Shown here: piece after piece, positions 49,704-59,372 of the stretch
Numbering within the stretch: the stretch's first letter is position 1
How the letters are laid out: the number at the start of each line of letters is the position of its first letter
Source of the DNA: Rhizobium sp.
GTDB lineage: Bacteria > Pseudomonadota > Alphaproteobacteria > Rhizobiales > Rhizobiaceae
Reading direction: 5' to 3'
DNA: 64,000 nucleotides
NCBI GenBank assembly: GCA_027533385.1
Contig: JAPZUE010000009.1
Span: forward strand, 1 to 64,000
The notes under the pieces: model-generated
What the model saw: only the letters and a program-made list of their open reading frames with translations
Database searches by the model: none
What the model was told of the DNA's origin: nothing
Made by a program: the position numbers and the translations under genes

Positions 49704-50405
49704 TCAGCCGTTCTGTTGGGCGGCCTTCAGCGGCAGCCATGAATGGACGAGAAAAGGGGCGCCGCGCTCGGGCTCGACGAAGAGGACAAGGCCGTCGATC
49801 CGCAGGGGGCGTCCGATGAAAGATGCAAATCTGTTGGCGAGGATGCTGGCCATGACAGGCGCCTGGGCTTCCGGGACGGGTCCGGTCAGCGTCATGTGGA
49901 AGCGGAAGTCGTCGAAGACGTAAGGATAACCCCAGCGCAACAGGTTTTCGCGCTGACGCTCCGGCAGTGTGTCCGGCTTGCGCCTTGCGATATCCGCTTC
50001 GGAGAGCGGGGCGCGAAAGGGCTCGAAGGTTTCGACGACATCGGCTGCAAATTGCTGCAGCGGCGGATAAAGGCTGTCGGGAACCAGTGCGAAGAAATGA
50101 CCGAGCTGGCCGACGATCACGGAGGGTATGTCGAAGGCAGAGGTATCAGCGGCAAAGGCTCGCATCGCTTCCAGGAGGTCATTTTCACTGTGGCCTTCTG
50201 CCAAGTGAAAGGGAGCCTTGAGCGTCGCGTGAAAACCGTAGCGCCTGGGATCGGCCGTCAGCGTATTCAGGTCTTCGGGCGAAAGACCGCCTTCCGCTGC
50301 CCTTGCATAGCCGACATTGTTGTAGGCATCGCGCCCGAGCCACTCCGCTGCCGTCAGGTTGAGCGGATCGTCGGCGGAAGGGGCGAAGTAGAGGGCGTAA
50401 CGCAC
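49704..50405 (-). CDS. DUF1045 / phosphonate-locus 2H phosphoesterase-like protein
   Basis: A 233-residue protein of the phn-associated DUF1045 family. It has two HxT motifs, YGFHATLKAPF at about residue 57 and FRFHMTLTGPV at about residue 168, the mark of 2H phosphoesterases that act on cyclic phosphates. The locus lacks phnP, the usual cyclic ribose-phosphate phosphodiesterase. This protein is therefore a candidate for opening the 1,2-cyclic phosphate. The family link is established; the replacement idea is inference. Confidence 0.88.
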   Translation of the reverse strand: MRYALYFAPSADDPLNLTAAEWLGRDAYNNVGYARAAEGGLSPEDLNTLTADPRRYGFHATLKAPFHLAEGHSENDLLEAMRAFAADTSAFDIPSVIVGQLGHFFALVPDSLYPPLQQFAADVVETFEPFRAPLSEADIARRKPDTLPERQRENLLRWGYPYVFDDFRFHMTLTGPVPEAQAPVMASILANRFASFIGRPLRIDGLVLFVEPERGAPFLVHSWLPLKAAQQNG

Positions 50406-50458
50406 GTGGATGTCTTTCGTGTCGGATGGCGCGGGTTTTGATGCCCGCGCCTTGCATG

Positions 50459-51991
50459 TCAGTGGCGACTCTTGCCGATCAGGCGTGAGCGCAGGCTATT
50501 GGAGATGGCGTCGAAGAGGAACACCACGATCAGGATCAAGAGCACCATGTAGGCGACATTTTCCCAGTCGGAATTGGTGCGCATGGCTTCCCAGAGCTTC
50601 AGACCGATGCCGCCGGCACCGACGGCACCGATGATGGTGGCCGAACGGGTGTTCGATTCCCAGAAATAGAGCGCCTGGGATGCGAACACCGGCATGACTT
50701 GCGGCAGGACCCCGAAGCGCTGCACGGCGGCCGACGGGGCGCCGACGGATTTGACGCCCTCGCGCTGCTTGTCGTCGATGTTTTCAAGCGCTTCCGCGTA
50801 GAGCTTCCCCAGCGTACCTGCATCGGTGATGAAGATCGCCGAGATGCCGGCAAGTGGTCCGGGGCCAAAGGCGCGGGTGAAGAACAGCGCCCAGATCAGC
50901 ATGTCGACCGAGCGGACGAAGTCGAAGAAGCGCTTGGTCAGTTGATTGACGGGGCGGTTTCGGGTGATGTTGCGTGCCGCGATGAAGGACAGCGGGAAGG
51001 CGACGAGAACCGCGAGCAGGGTGCCCATGAAGGCCATGACGATGGTCTGAAGCAGCTTGGTCCAGACATCGAGATGCTGCCAGGAGGCGTTGTAGAGGAT
51101 GTTGTTCCAGGCGAGTGCCAGATTGCTCATCTTCGGGTCGATGCGTTCGTCCGAGGTGATCTTCTGCCAGACTTCGCCGGTGGAGAGGCCGAAGAAGGGT
51201 GAGTTGGTATCGAAGATGAAGTTTTCCCAGCCGAAGAAGCGCTTGCGGACGCGGACGCGGTCAGAGGAAACGTCGATCCAGCCGGCGGAACCGAAATAGG
51301 CGACGACACGACCGCCCTCAAGGCGTTGCTCTACCCAGTCCGGACTGCTGCCCTCTATGGTGACGGTATCCTTGACTGCATCAAGCAGCAGAGTGACCGT
51401 CTCGTCGCCCCGCGTCAGGGTCACTCTATCTCCTGAGATATCGAGTGAGGCGCTATCCGACAATGCGACACGGGCTTCCGTGATGACCTCCTGCGAGGCC
51501 GCCTCCGCCGCTGTCGCCGGTGTTGCTGGCTGCGTTCCGGTGGCCGCAGCCGGTGCCTGCGGGGTCGGGGATGTCATGAAGCTGAAGGAGGAGCTGGCTT
51601 TCGGGGCAGCCAAAGCCGGGGCGGCAGCCGACGGCCCAGGCGTTTCCGACCGGTTTATCGTTTCGCGTGTGGTTTCAATCCAGTCCGGGTTCGGATTGGG
51701 ACCGATCGGATCGAAGCGGGGATAGCTGATCGTCAGCGCGCCATCCCGGTCAATGTCGAATTCCGGACGGATTTCGTAAGACACCCAGTCGGCAAGATAA
51801 TTGCCGGCAATGCCCCAATTGGCTTCCGAGAGCGTCTTGCCAATGGCAAAGAACCACCAGCAGAACAGGAAATAGAAGGCAAGGATGCCAATCGAAAAAG
51901 GCATTCGGTAGCGTTGCCAGAGACTGCGCTCCAGGACTTGCGGATAGCGCTCGGCCAGACGATTCAGTTCGGCGGCGTTGATCATCGACAT
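50459..51991 (-). CDS. phnE2: Phosphonate ABC transporter permease PhnE2 with large insertion
   Basis: A 510-residue permease, much longer than the 320-residue PhnE1 beside it. After the first helix (about 31-53) comes an extracytoplasmic region of about 250 residues. Within it is an Ala/Pro/Ser/Thr-rich low-complexity stretch (about 114-166) and then a beta-rich charged segment (about 170-260). The remaining helices and the EAA-type loop (NIDDKQREGVKSVGAPSA) are normal. ATG 51991 is chosen, with GAGG 6 nt upstream; GTG 52003 would overlap phnE1. Imports phosphonates with PhnCD and PhnE1. Confidence 0.93.
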   Translation of the reverse strand: MSMINAAELNRLAERYPQVLERSLWQRYRMPFSIGILAFYFLFCWWFFAIGKTLSEANWGIAGNYLADWVSYEIRPEFDIDRDGALTISYPRFDPIGPNPNPDWIETTRETINRSETPGPSAAAPALAAPKASSSFSFMTSPTPQAPAAATGTQPATPATAAEAASQEVITEARVALSDSASLDISGDRVTLTRGDETVTLLLDAVKDTVTIEGSSPDWVEQRLEGGRVVAYFGSAGWIDVSSDRVRVRKRFFGWENFIFDTNSPFFGLSTGEVWQKITSDERIDPKMSNLALAWNNILYNASWQHLDVWTKLLQTIVMAFMGTLLAVLVAFPLSFIAARNITRNRPVNQLTKRFFDFVRSVDMLIWALFFTRAFGPGPLAGISAIFITDAGTLGKLYAEALENIDDKQREGVKSVGAPSAAVQRFGVLPQVMPVFASQALYFWESNTRSATIIGAVGAGGIGLKLWEAMRTNSDWENVAYMVLLILIVVFLFDAISNSLRSRLIGKSRH

Positions 51992-51999
51992 GGCAAACC

Positions 52000-52962
52000 T
52001 CACGTGACCGACTGGAAGGCCTGATCGCCGACAAGCTTGCGGCGCAGCCAGGCGGAGAATTGATCGACAGCGATGACCGTCGACAGAAGCAGGAGAATGA
52101 TGGCGAGAGTCTTGGCCTCATGGCCCTGGCCGATCGAAAGCCGGAGCGCTTCGCCTATCCCGCCGCCGCCGACGGCGCCGATGATGGTAGACGCGCGCAC
52201 GTTGATCTCGAGACGCAGCAGGAAGTAGCTCATGAAGTTCGGCATGACTTGCGGCGTAATGCCGAACCAGACGCGCTCGAACCAGTTCGCCCCAACGGCT
52301 CTCAGCCCTTCTTCAGGCCGCATGTCGGCATTCTCGATGACCTCAAAGAAGAGCTTTCCGAGTGCGCCGATTGTATGAATGGTCACGGCAATGATGGCCG
52401 GGATGGGCCCGAGCGACAGGATCGCGAGGAAGAAGCCGGCAATGACGACTTCGGGAAAGGCGCGCAGGATTTCCATCACACGCCGCACGGGCCAACGGAT
52501 CCATGCGTTCGGCATGGTGTTTTTTGCCGCGAGGAATGCCAGTGCATAGCCGAAGATCATGGCAATGACGGTCGAGAGCAGGGCGATGTTCACCGTCTCG
52601 ATCATCTTGTGGATGTATTCGGGAATGTAGAGGCTATCGGTGATATAGAACCGGCCTTCCGGATAGTTGTACTTCAGACTTCCATCATCATAGGGCGATG
52701 GCAGGTCGAAGAGTGCGCGCCATATCTCCCAGCCGTCGCGCGGGACGAGTTCACCGACGAAGTCGAAGAGATGGGGCAGTCGGTCGAAGAATTTGCCGGC
52801 ATTGGTTTCGTTGGCGAACCAGACCGACCCTGTCACGGCAAGCAACAGGATGACGATGCTGAGGCCGGTATACATACGCCGCTTTGCGGCAAGCTCCTGC
52901 CAGTGGCGCTCGACAACGGCGCCGCGTTCACTCAAGGGGGGCTGGGTTGCCGTCATGGCCAT
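52000..52962 (-). CDS. phnE1: Phosphonate ABC transporter permease PhnE1
   Basis: A 320-residue inner-membrane permease with about six helices. The ATPase-contact loop is EVIENADMRPEEGLRAVGANW (about 212-232). Sequence blocks MIFGYALAFLAAKNTMPNAW and ASTIIGAVGGGGIGEALRL are PhnE-typical. It follows phnD past a strong stem-loop and precedes phnE2 by 8 nt. Confidence 0.94.
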   Translation of the reverse strand: MAMTATQPPLSERGAVVERHWQELAAKRRMYTGLSIVILLLAVTGSVWFANETNAGKFFDRLPHLFDFVGELVPRDGWEIWRALFDLPSPYDDGSLKYNYPEGRFYITDSLYIPEYIHKMIETVNIALLSTVIAMIFGYALAFLAAKNTMPNAWIRWPVRRVMEILRAFPEVVIAGFFLAILSLGPIPAIIAVTIHTIGALGKLFFEVIENADMRPEEGLRAVGANWFERVWFGITPQVMPNFMSYFLLRLEINVRASTIIGAVGGGGIGEALRLSIGQGHEAKTLAIILLLLSTVIAVDQFSAWLRRKLVGDQAFQSVT

Positions 52963-52993
52963 AGCGCCGAGTCCTTCGAAGAGACGGAAAGGA

Positions 52994-53025
52994 AAGACCG
53001 CCGGCCAAGTCCGACCGGCGGTCTT
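52994..53025 (-). terminator. Stem-loop between phnD and phnE1 (attenuator or mRNA stabiliser)
   Basis: Perfect 11-bp stem AAGACCGCCGG (52994-53004) and CCGGCGGTCTT (53015-53025), with a 10-nt loop. On the minus strand it is followed by TTCCTTT. It lies 16 nt after the phnD stop and 31 nt before phnE1. Such structures often let the binding protein be made in excess over the permeases. Confidence 0.65.
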
Positions 53026-53041
53026 CTGAAATGGGTCAGGA

Positions 53042-53947
53042 TCAGCCGCCGATGGTGGCCTTGCGGGCTTCGATGATCGGCTTGTAGAAGTCGACGTTGA
53101 CTTCGGTGAAGCCCTTGAAATCGCCGCCCTGGACAGCCTGGAAGCAGGCCGGATCAGAGGTCGGAAGGTCCATCATGAACTGCTTGAACTTGGCCTTCAT
53201 GTCCTCGTTCATCGAGGTGCGGACGACGACCGGGCCGTTCGGGATCATCGGGGACTTCCAGACTTCAACCAGGTCGTCCATGTTCAGGATGCCCTTGTCG
53301 ACCATCTTGCGCAGGTTGCCCGAGGTGTAGCCGTCCTTGAACTCGCCGACGCCCGAACCCCAGGTGGTGCCGACGTCGAAGGTGCCCTTGACGACTTCGA
53401 GGACGAGGTTCTCGTGACCGCCGCCGAAGCCGGTGGAGGCTACAACCTGGTCAACCGGGGCGCCGAGAGCTTCCGGCAGGGTGACGAGGGGCACGAGGTA
53501 GCCGGAGGTGGAGTCCGGATCGGCATAGCCGAGCTTCTTGCCCTTGATGTCTTCGATCTTGGTGATGCCCGAATCCTTGCGGGCAACCATGATCGAGTAG
53601 TAGCCGCTGGAGCCGTCGGTCTGAACGGTGGTCAGGATCGGCTCAACGGCATCAGCCTTGGCCAGGTAGACCTTGGCGAAGGCGGAGGCGCCGAGTTCGG
53701 CGTAGTCGAGCGTACCACCGAGCAGGCCCTGGACAACGCCGTCATAGTCGGCGGCCGGGAACAGCGATACCTTTTCAACGCCGATGGCGGCCGGCAGCTT
53801 GTCGACCATGCACTGGAAGTTGCGCAGGCGGTCGGCTTCGTTTTCGCCGCCGAGGATGCCGATGCGGAATTCCTTCAGGTCTTCGGCATGGGCGGAGGCA
53901 GCGAGGGCGACCAGAGCGGCCGTGGCAAGCAGGGTCTTCTTCAACAT
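53042..53947 (-). CDS. phnD: Phosphonate ABC transporter substrate-binding protein PhnD
   Basis: A 301-residue periplasmic protein. Signal peptide MLKKTLLATAALVALAASAHA, cleavage before EDLKEF. Family blocks include FRIGILGGENEADRLRN, LDYAELGASAFAKVY and YADPDSTSGYLVP, where Ser/Thr residues bind the phosphonate group. Probable ligands are alkylphosphonates. It stands between phnC and the permeases. Confidence 0.95.
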   Translation of the reverse strand: MLKKTLLATAALVALAASAHAEDLKEFRIGILGGENEADRLRNFQCMVDKLPAAIGVEKVSLFPAADYDGVVQGLLGGTLDYAELGASAFAKVYLAKADAVEPILTTVQTDGSSGYYSIMVARKDSGITKIEDIKGKKLGYADPDSTSGYLVPLVTLPEALGAPVDQVVASTGFGGGHENLVLEVVKGTFDVGTTWGSGVGEFKDGYTSGNLRKMVDKGILNMDDLVEVWKSPMIPNGPVVVRTSMNEDMKAKFKQFMMDLPTSDPACFQAVQGGDFKGFTEVNVDFYKPIIEARKATIGG

Positions 53948-54024
53948 GGGTTCATCTCCCGTTTGAGGATGGGTGGTGCTGTCTGAAATCGTCGCCCTTG
54001 ACGCAGGGCTCGCGATCGTCTCGG

Positions 54025-54885
<861 letters not shown>

Positions 54886-54940
54886 CGTCTTTCCTTCGCC
54901 GTCATTGATTGCGGTGCGGGATAGGCATTAGCGGTGGCTC

Positions 54941-54958
54941 GTGAAACGCGAATGTCAG
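54941..54958 (-). promoter_or_regulatory. Possible Pho box upstream of phnC
   Basis: On the minus strand CTGACAT-TCGC-GTTTCAC approximates the PhoB direct repeat CTGTCAT-N4-CTGTCAT (6 of 7 and 5 of 7 matches). It lies 56 nt before the phnC start codon. PhoB control of phosphonate uptake is established in rhizobia; this site is inferred. Confidence 0.4.
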
Positions 54959-55006
54959 TTTTGTGTAGGTTTTGTTAAATTACCCAAGCCACTGAAAATA
55001 TTCGGC

Positions 55007-55621
55007 TTAGGCATGCTTTTGAAGGAAGTCTTCGACATCCATGTGACGGAAATCGTCGAGCGCGGCGAAGAGGCGATCGTGATCCCAGTGCCACCAGGCG
55101 AGTGCCTGCATGCGCTCTGCCACCGGACGTGGAAAGCGCTCGCGAATGAGTTTGGCGGGCACGCCGCCGACAATCGTGTAGGGGGCGACATCACGCGAGA
55201 CGACGGCGCCGGCGCCGATCACCGCACCATCCCCGACGGTCACCCCAGGAAGTACGGTTGCGCCATGGCCGATCCAGACGTCATGGCCGATGACGACCCG
55301 GTTGTCGCGGCGCCAGGCAAAGAAGTCGTGGTCGTTTTCCGCGCCATCGAAATAGTCGGCGGCGCGGTAGGTGAAGTGGTGGAGCGTCGGGCGCCAGGTC
55401 GGGTGATTGGTGGCATTGATGCGGACGCTGGCTGCGATATTGGCGAACTTGCCGATCGTCGCGCACCAGACTGCGCCGTCCTGCATGATATAGGAGTAAT
55501 CGCCCATCTCGACTTCATCGAGGCGGCAGCGATCGGCCACTTCCGTGTAACGGCCAAGGGTCGAATTGACGACGCGTGCGGTCTCGTGGACGAGGGGCGC
55601 TAACCCAAGCTTCTTCGTCAT
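55007..55621 (-). CDS. Phosphonate-locus hexapeptide-repeat acetyltransferase
   Basis: A 204-residue left-handed beta-helix transferase of the DapH/GlmU-like fold. Hexapeptide runs such as [32 protein letters not shown] occupy about 108-140, interrupted by a long loop with [12 protein letters not shown]. This subfamily is found in phn operons. It may acetylate aminophosphonates, a job done by PhnO elsewhere, but that is inference. It overlaps phnL by 4 nt and is the last gene of the phnG-L block. Confidence 0.9.
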   Translation of the reverse strand: MTKKLGLAPLVHETARVVNSTLGRYTEVADRCRLDEVEMGDYSYIMQDGAVWCATIGKFANIAASVRINATNHPTWRPTLHHFTYRAADYFDGAENDHDFFAWRRDNRVVIGHDVWIGHGATVLPGVTVGDGAVIGAGAVVSRDVAPYTIVGGVPAKLIRERFPRPVAERMQALAWWHWDHDRLFAALDDFRHMDVEDFLQKHA

Positions 55622-56325
55622 GCCGCGACCTTTCGCGGCGAAAACTGCATGACGTCGAGAATGCGGTCGGCAACGGCTTCGCGCACTTCCTCGTCGTGGA
55701 AGATGCCGAGCAGGGCAACACCGGCTTCCTTCTTGGCGCGGATCATTGAGACCACGACGGCCCGGTTGGCCGCATCGAGCGAGGCTGTCGGCTCATCGAG
55801 CAACAGCACGGCATGGTCGGTGATGAAGCCACGGGCGATGTTGACGCGCTGCTGCTCGCCGCCGGAGAAGGTGGACGGCGGCAGCTGCCAGAGATCGCGC
55901 GGCAAGTTTAGCCGGCTTAGGAGTTCCGCCGCGCGGTCGCGGGCCTCGTCCGCCGATACACCGCGTGCGACGAGCGGCTCGGCTACCACGTCGAGTGTCG
56001 AGACGCGCGGGACGGTGCGCAGGAACTGGCTGACATAACCCAGCGTGCCGCGCCGGACTTCAAGCACCGTGCGGGGATCGGCCGAGGCGATGTCGATGAT
56101 GCGACCGCCGTGGTTGACGAGGATCTGGCCCTGGTCGACGGCATAGTTGCCGTAGAGCATCTTCAGGATCGAGCTCTTGCCGATGCCCGAGGGTCCGCCG
56201 AGCACGACGCATTCGCCTGACGCGACCGAGAAGGAGACATTGGCCACGACCGGTAGGACCAGCCCGCCGCGCAGGTGCATGGTGAAGCTTTTAGCGACTT
56301 CCGAAACGATGAGCGGGGTCGGCAT
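55618..56325 (-). CDS. phnL: C-P lyase ABC protein PhnL
   Basis: A 235-residue ABC-type ATPase of the C-P lyase complex; it is not a transporter component. Walker A is [12 protein letters not shown] near residue 39, signature [15 protein letters not shown] near 150, Walker [13 protein letters not shown]. PhnK and PhnL bind the core GHIJ complex in E. coli. It lies 37 nt after phnK. Confidence 0.94.
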   Translation of the reverse strand: MPTPLIVSEVAKSFTMHLRGGLVLPVVANVSFSVASGECVVLGGPSGIGKSSILKMLYGNYAVDQGQILVNHGGRIIDIASADPRTVLEVRRGTLGYVSQFLRTVPRVSTLDVVAEPLVARGVSADEARDRAAELLSRLNLPRDLWQLPPSTFSGGEQQRVNIARGFITDHAVLLLDEPTASLDAANRAVVVSMIRAKKEAGVALLGIFHDEEVREAVADRILDVMQFSPRKVAA

Positions 56326-56362
56326 AGTGTTTTCCTTTCGCGACGTCCGTCAGACCTAGAGG

Positions 56363-57139
56363 TCAGACCTGGAGGATCGAGGAGACGAGAAGCTGGGTAT
56401 AGGGTTCGCGCGGATCGTCGAGGACGCGGTCCGTCAGCCCGTGTTCGATCACATGGCCGTCCTTCATCACCATCATCCGGTGCGAGAGCAGCCGGGCAAC
56501 AGCGAGGTCGTGGGTGACGACGATGGCCGAGAGGCCGAGGTCGTTGACGAGGCCGCGGACGAGATCGAGCAGGCGTGCCTGGACCGAGACATCGAGGCCG
56601 CCGGTCGGCTCGTCCATGAAGACGAGGCGCGGGCCGGTGACGAGATTGCGGGCGATCTGAAGGCGCTGGCGCATGCCGCCCGAGAAGGCGCGCGGCTGGT
56701 CGTCGATGCGATCGGTCGAGATCTCGACACGCTCCAGCCATTCGCTCGCCGTCTGTCGGATCTTTCCGTAATGCCGGTCACCGATCGCCATCAGTCGCTC
56801 GCCGACATTGGCGCCGGCCGAGACGGTCATGCGCAGACCGTCAGCCGGGTTCTGGTGCACGAAGCCCCAGTCGGTGCGCATCAGGAAGCGGCGTTCGGCC
56901 TCGCCCATATGGTAGAGTTCGCGGTACTGGCCGTCGCGCATGTGGTAGTCGACGCTGCCGGTCGTCGGCATCAGCCGGGTCGAGAGGCAGTTCAGAAGCG
57001 TCGTCTTGCCCGAGCCGCTTTCGCCGACAATGGCGAGCACTTCGCCCGGCCAGAGATCGAAGGAGACATTCGAGCAGCCGATCCGACTGCCGTAGAACTT
57101 CGAGAGGTTGCGAACCTTGAGAAGGGGCTGGTCGCTCAT
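56363..57139 (-). CDS. phnK: C-P lyase ABC protein PhnK
   Basis: A 258-residue ABC ATPase that docks on PhnJ. Walker A is GESGSGKTTLL near residue 36, signature FSGGMRQRLQIARNL near 152 and Walker B LVFMDEPTGGLD. The long Walker A to signature segment with DWGFVHQNPADGLRM is PhnK-specific. ATG 57139 overlaps the phnJ stop by 4 nt; the open stretch upstream lies inside phnJ and is not used. Confidence 0.95.
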   Translation of the reverse strand: MSDQPLLKVRNLSKFYGSRIGCSNVSFDLWPGEVLAIVGESGSGKTTLLNCLSTRLMPTTGSVDYHMRDGQYRELYHMGEAERRFLMRTDWGFVHQNPADGLRMTVSAGANVGERLMAIGDRHYGKIRQTASEWLERVEISTDRIDDQPRAFSGGMRQRLQIARNLVTGPRLVFMDEPTGGLDVSVQARLLDLVRGLVNDLGLSAIVVTHDLAVARLLSHRMMVMKDGHVIEHGLTDRVLDDPREPYTQLLVSSILQV

Positions 57140-58017
57140 TCTGCGGCCTCCTTTTTCTGGGCGAGCATCTCGCCGACATGGCCTTCGGCCTGGCGCGTCT
57201 CGCAATGGTCGGTGTCGGAGCAGACGAACATCCGCCCGCCCTTGTCGTCGAGCACGACCTCGTCGAGATAGACGTTGTGGGCGCCGCAGAGCGCGCAGGG
57301 TTTGTCGAAGGTCTGAATCTCGAAGGGGTGATCCTCGAAGTCGAGGCTGACCACGTCGGTATAGGGCGGAACGGCATAGATGCGCTTTTCGCGGCCGGCG
57401 CCGAAGAGCTGCAGGGCTTGCGACATGTGCATCTTCGGATTGTCGAACTTCGGCGTCGGCGACGGATCCATCACATAGCGGCCCTCGACCTTCACCGGAT
57501 AGGCATAGGTTGTGGCGATGCGGCCATGCTTGGCGATGTCTTCGTAGAGCTTGACATGCATGAGGCCGTATTCTTCCAGCGCATGCATCTTGCGGGTCTC
57601 GGTCTCGCGCGGTTCGAGGAAGCGCAGGGGTTCGGGGATCGGCACCTGATAGACCAGAACCTGGCCCTCTTTCAGCGTCTCCTCCGGGATGCGGTGGCGC
57701 GTCTGGATGATCGTTGCTTCGCTGGTCTTGGTGGTGACGGCGACCTCGGCGACCTTCTGGAAGAAGGCGCGGATGGAGACGGCATTGGTCGTGTCGTCGG
57801 CGCCCTGGTCGATGACCTTCAGCGTATCGTCATGTCCGATGATCGAGGCTGTCACCTGCACGCCGCCCGTGCCCCAGCCATAGGGCATCGGCATTTCGCG
57901 GCTTGCAAACGGCACCTGATAGCCGGGGATGGCGATCGCCTTCAGGATCGCGCGGCGGATCATGCGCTTGGTCTGTTCGTCCAGATAGGCGAAATTGTAG
58001 GTGGCGAGTTCCTGCAT
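57136..58017 (-). CDS. phnJ: C-P lyase catalytic subunit PhnJ
   Basis: A 293-residue radical-SAM enzyme that splits the C-P bond of ribose 1-alkylphosphonate 5-phosphate, releasing the alkane. The cluster and radical cysteines are at Cys241, Cys244, Cys266 and Cys272 (CALCGAH and FVCSDTDHC), the same numbering as E. coli. The N-terminal YAYLDEQTKRMIRRAI-like start and MPMPYGWGTGG are conserved. It is separated from phnI by 245 nt that hold an opposite-strand small gene. Confidence 0.96.
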   Translation of the reverse strand: MQELATYNFAYLDEQTKRMIRRAILKAIAIPGYQVPFASREMPMPYGWGTGGVQVTASIIGHDDTLKVIDQGADDTTNAVSIRAFFQKVAEVAVTTKTSEATIIQTRHRIPEETLKEGQVLVYQVPIPEPLRFLEPRETETRKMHALEEYGLMHVKLYEDIAKHGRIATTYAYPVKVEGRYVMDPSPTPKFDNPKMHMSQALQLFGAGREKRIYAVPPYTDVVSLDFEDHPFEIQTFDKPCALCGAHNVYLDEVVLDDKGGRMFVCSDTDHCETRQAEGHVGEMLAQKKEAAE

Positions 58018-58060
58018 GGCGGCTTACCCTTTGCCTGGCTTACAAGCGTGGAGGCGTGAC

Positions 58061-58258
58061 ATGGACCCGAGCGGATCGACTGTCGGGATGGAGGCGGTGG
58101 CGCTGGTCGGGGTATTCGCCGTCGTCGGGTTCATCTTGTTTCTGGGGGCCCGCCGTGACCGGCGTGTCAAAAGGGATACCTCAGGGAACGGTGACGGTGG
58201 CAGTCCCTGGAGCGCTGATTGCGGCGGTGACAGCGGTGGAGACGGCGGAGGGGATTGA
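58061..58258 (+). CDS. Small single-span membrane protein, antisense inside the phn operon
   Basis: A 65-residue plus-strand gene lying in the 245-nt space between phnI and phnJ, both of which are on the minus strand. GTGGAGG (58048-58054) is 6 nt before its ATG. The product has a short N-terminus, one transmembrane helix (VALVGVFAVVGFILFLG, about 13-29), a basic stop-transfer RRDRR and a Gly/Asp-rich tail ending GGDGGGD. It ends 4 nt before the phnI stop. Small TM plus Gly/Asp-rich proteins occur in many bacteria with unknown role. Being antisense to the operon transcript is odd. Confidence 0.6.
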   Translation: MDPSGSTVGMEAVALVGVFAVVGFILFLGARRDRRVKRDTSGNGDGGSPWSADCGGDSGGDGGGD

Positions 58259-58262
58259 CGCA

Positions 58263-59369
58263 TCATTCGGCCGCCTCCTGCATCTCGCTCGGCTCCAGCC
58301 TTGTGGCATCGTGCTTGGCCCGCATGCGGCGGACGAGATCGAGCTCGGCCTGGAAGTCGACGTAATGCGGCAGCTTCAGGTGTTCGACGAAGCCGGTCGC
58401 TTGGACGTTGTCGCAATGGGAAATGACGAATTCCTCGTCCTGGGCGGGGGCGACAACATCCTCGCCGAATTCCTGGGTTCGGAGCGCCCGGTCGACCAGC
58501 GACATGGACATGGCCTTGCGTTCGCTCTGGCCGAAGACGAGGCCGTAGCCGCGGGTGAATTGCGGCGGGGCCTTGGCCGAACCCTTGAACTGGTTGACCA
58601 TCTGGCATTCGGTGACGCGGATTTCACCGAGAGAAACGGCAAAACCCAGCTCCGGCACGTCGAATTCGACCTCGACCAGACCCATGCGGATTTCGCCGAC
58701 AAAGGGGTGGGTGCGGCCATAGCCGCGCTGGGTCGAATAGCCGAGCGCCAGAAGGAAGCCTTCGTCGCCACGGGCCAGCGCCTGGAGGCGCAGATCGCGG
58801 GGCATCGGGAATTCCATCGGCTCGCGGGTGATGTCGCCGGCGACGTGATCCTCCGGCATCTCGCCATCCGGCTCGATCAGGCCTTCGCCGTCGAGGATGT
58901 CCGAGACCCGCATGACGTGCTCCAGACCTTCCTCGCGCTGCTCGCCCCTATCCACCGTCTCGTCATCGAGCAGCGAGGGATCGAGCAGGCGGTGGGTGTA
59001 GTCGAAGGTCGGGCCGAGCAGCTGTCCGCCGGGCAGATCCTTGTATGTGGCGGAGACGCGGCGCTCGACGCGCATCCTGCCGGTTTCGATCGGCCGGGAG
59101 GTGCCGAAGCGCGGCAGCGTGGTGCGGTAGGCGCGCAGCAGGAAGATCGCTTCGATCATATCGCCGCGCGACTGCTTGAGGGCAAGCGCCGCGAGCGCGC
59201 AGTCATAGAGCGAGGCTTCCGCCATGACGCGGTCGACGGCGAGGCCCAGCTGGGCGACGATCTGGTCTATGGTCACCGATGGCAGCGACCGGTCGCCACG
59301 GCGACGGTCTGCGAGGAGCTTGTGGGCGTTGGCGATGGCTTTCTCGCCACCCTTGACGGCAACATACAT
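58263..59369 (-). CDS. phnI: C-P lyase subunit PhnI
   Basis: A 368-residue subunit that, with GHL partners, forms the ribose 1-alkylphosphonate 5-triphosphate from ATP and phosphonate. MYVAVKGGEKAIANAHKLLADRRRGD is the typical N-terminus, and QLGLAVDRVMAEASLYD and GYGLVFGQSERKAMSMSLVDRAL are family blocks, shown here as short runs. It starts 3 nt after the phnH stop. Confidence 0.95.
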   Translation of the reverse strand: MYVAVKGGEKAIANAHKLLADRRRGDRSLPSVTIDQIVAQLGLAVDRVMAEASLYDCALAALALKQSRGDMIEAIFLLRAYRTTLPRFGTSRPIETGRMRVERRVSATYKDLPGGQLLGPTFDYTHRLLDPSLLDDETVDRGEQREEGLEHVMRVSDILDGEGLIEPDGEMPEDHVAGDITREPMEFPMPRDLRLQALARGDEGFLLALGYSTQRGYGRTHPFVGEIRMGLVEVEFDVPELGFAVSLGEIRVTECQMVNQFKGSAKAPPQFTRGYGLVFGQSERKAMSMSLVDRALRTQEFGEDVVAPAQDEEFVISHCDNVQATGFVEHLKLPHYVDFQAELDLVRRMRAKHDATRLEPSEMQEAAE

Positions 59370-59372
59370 GGC

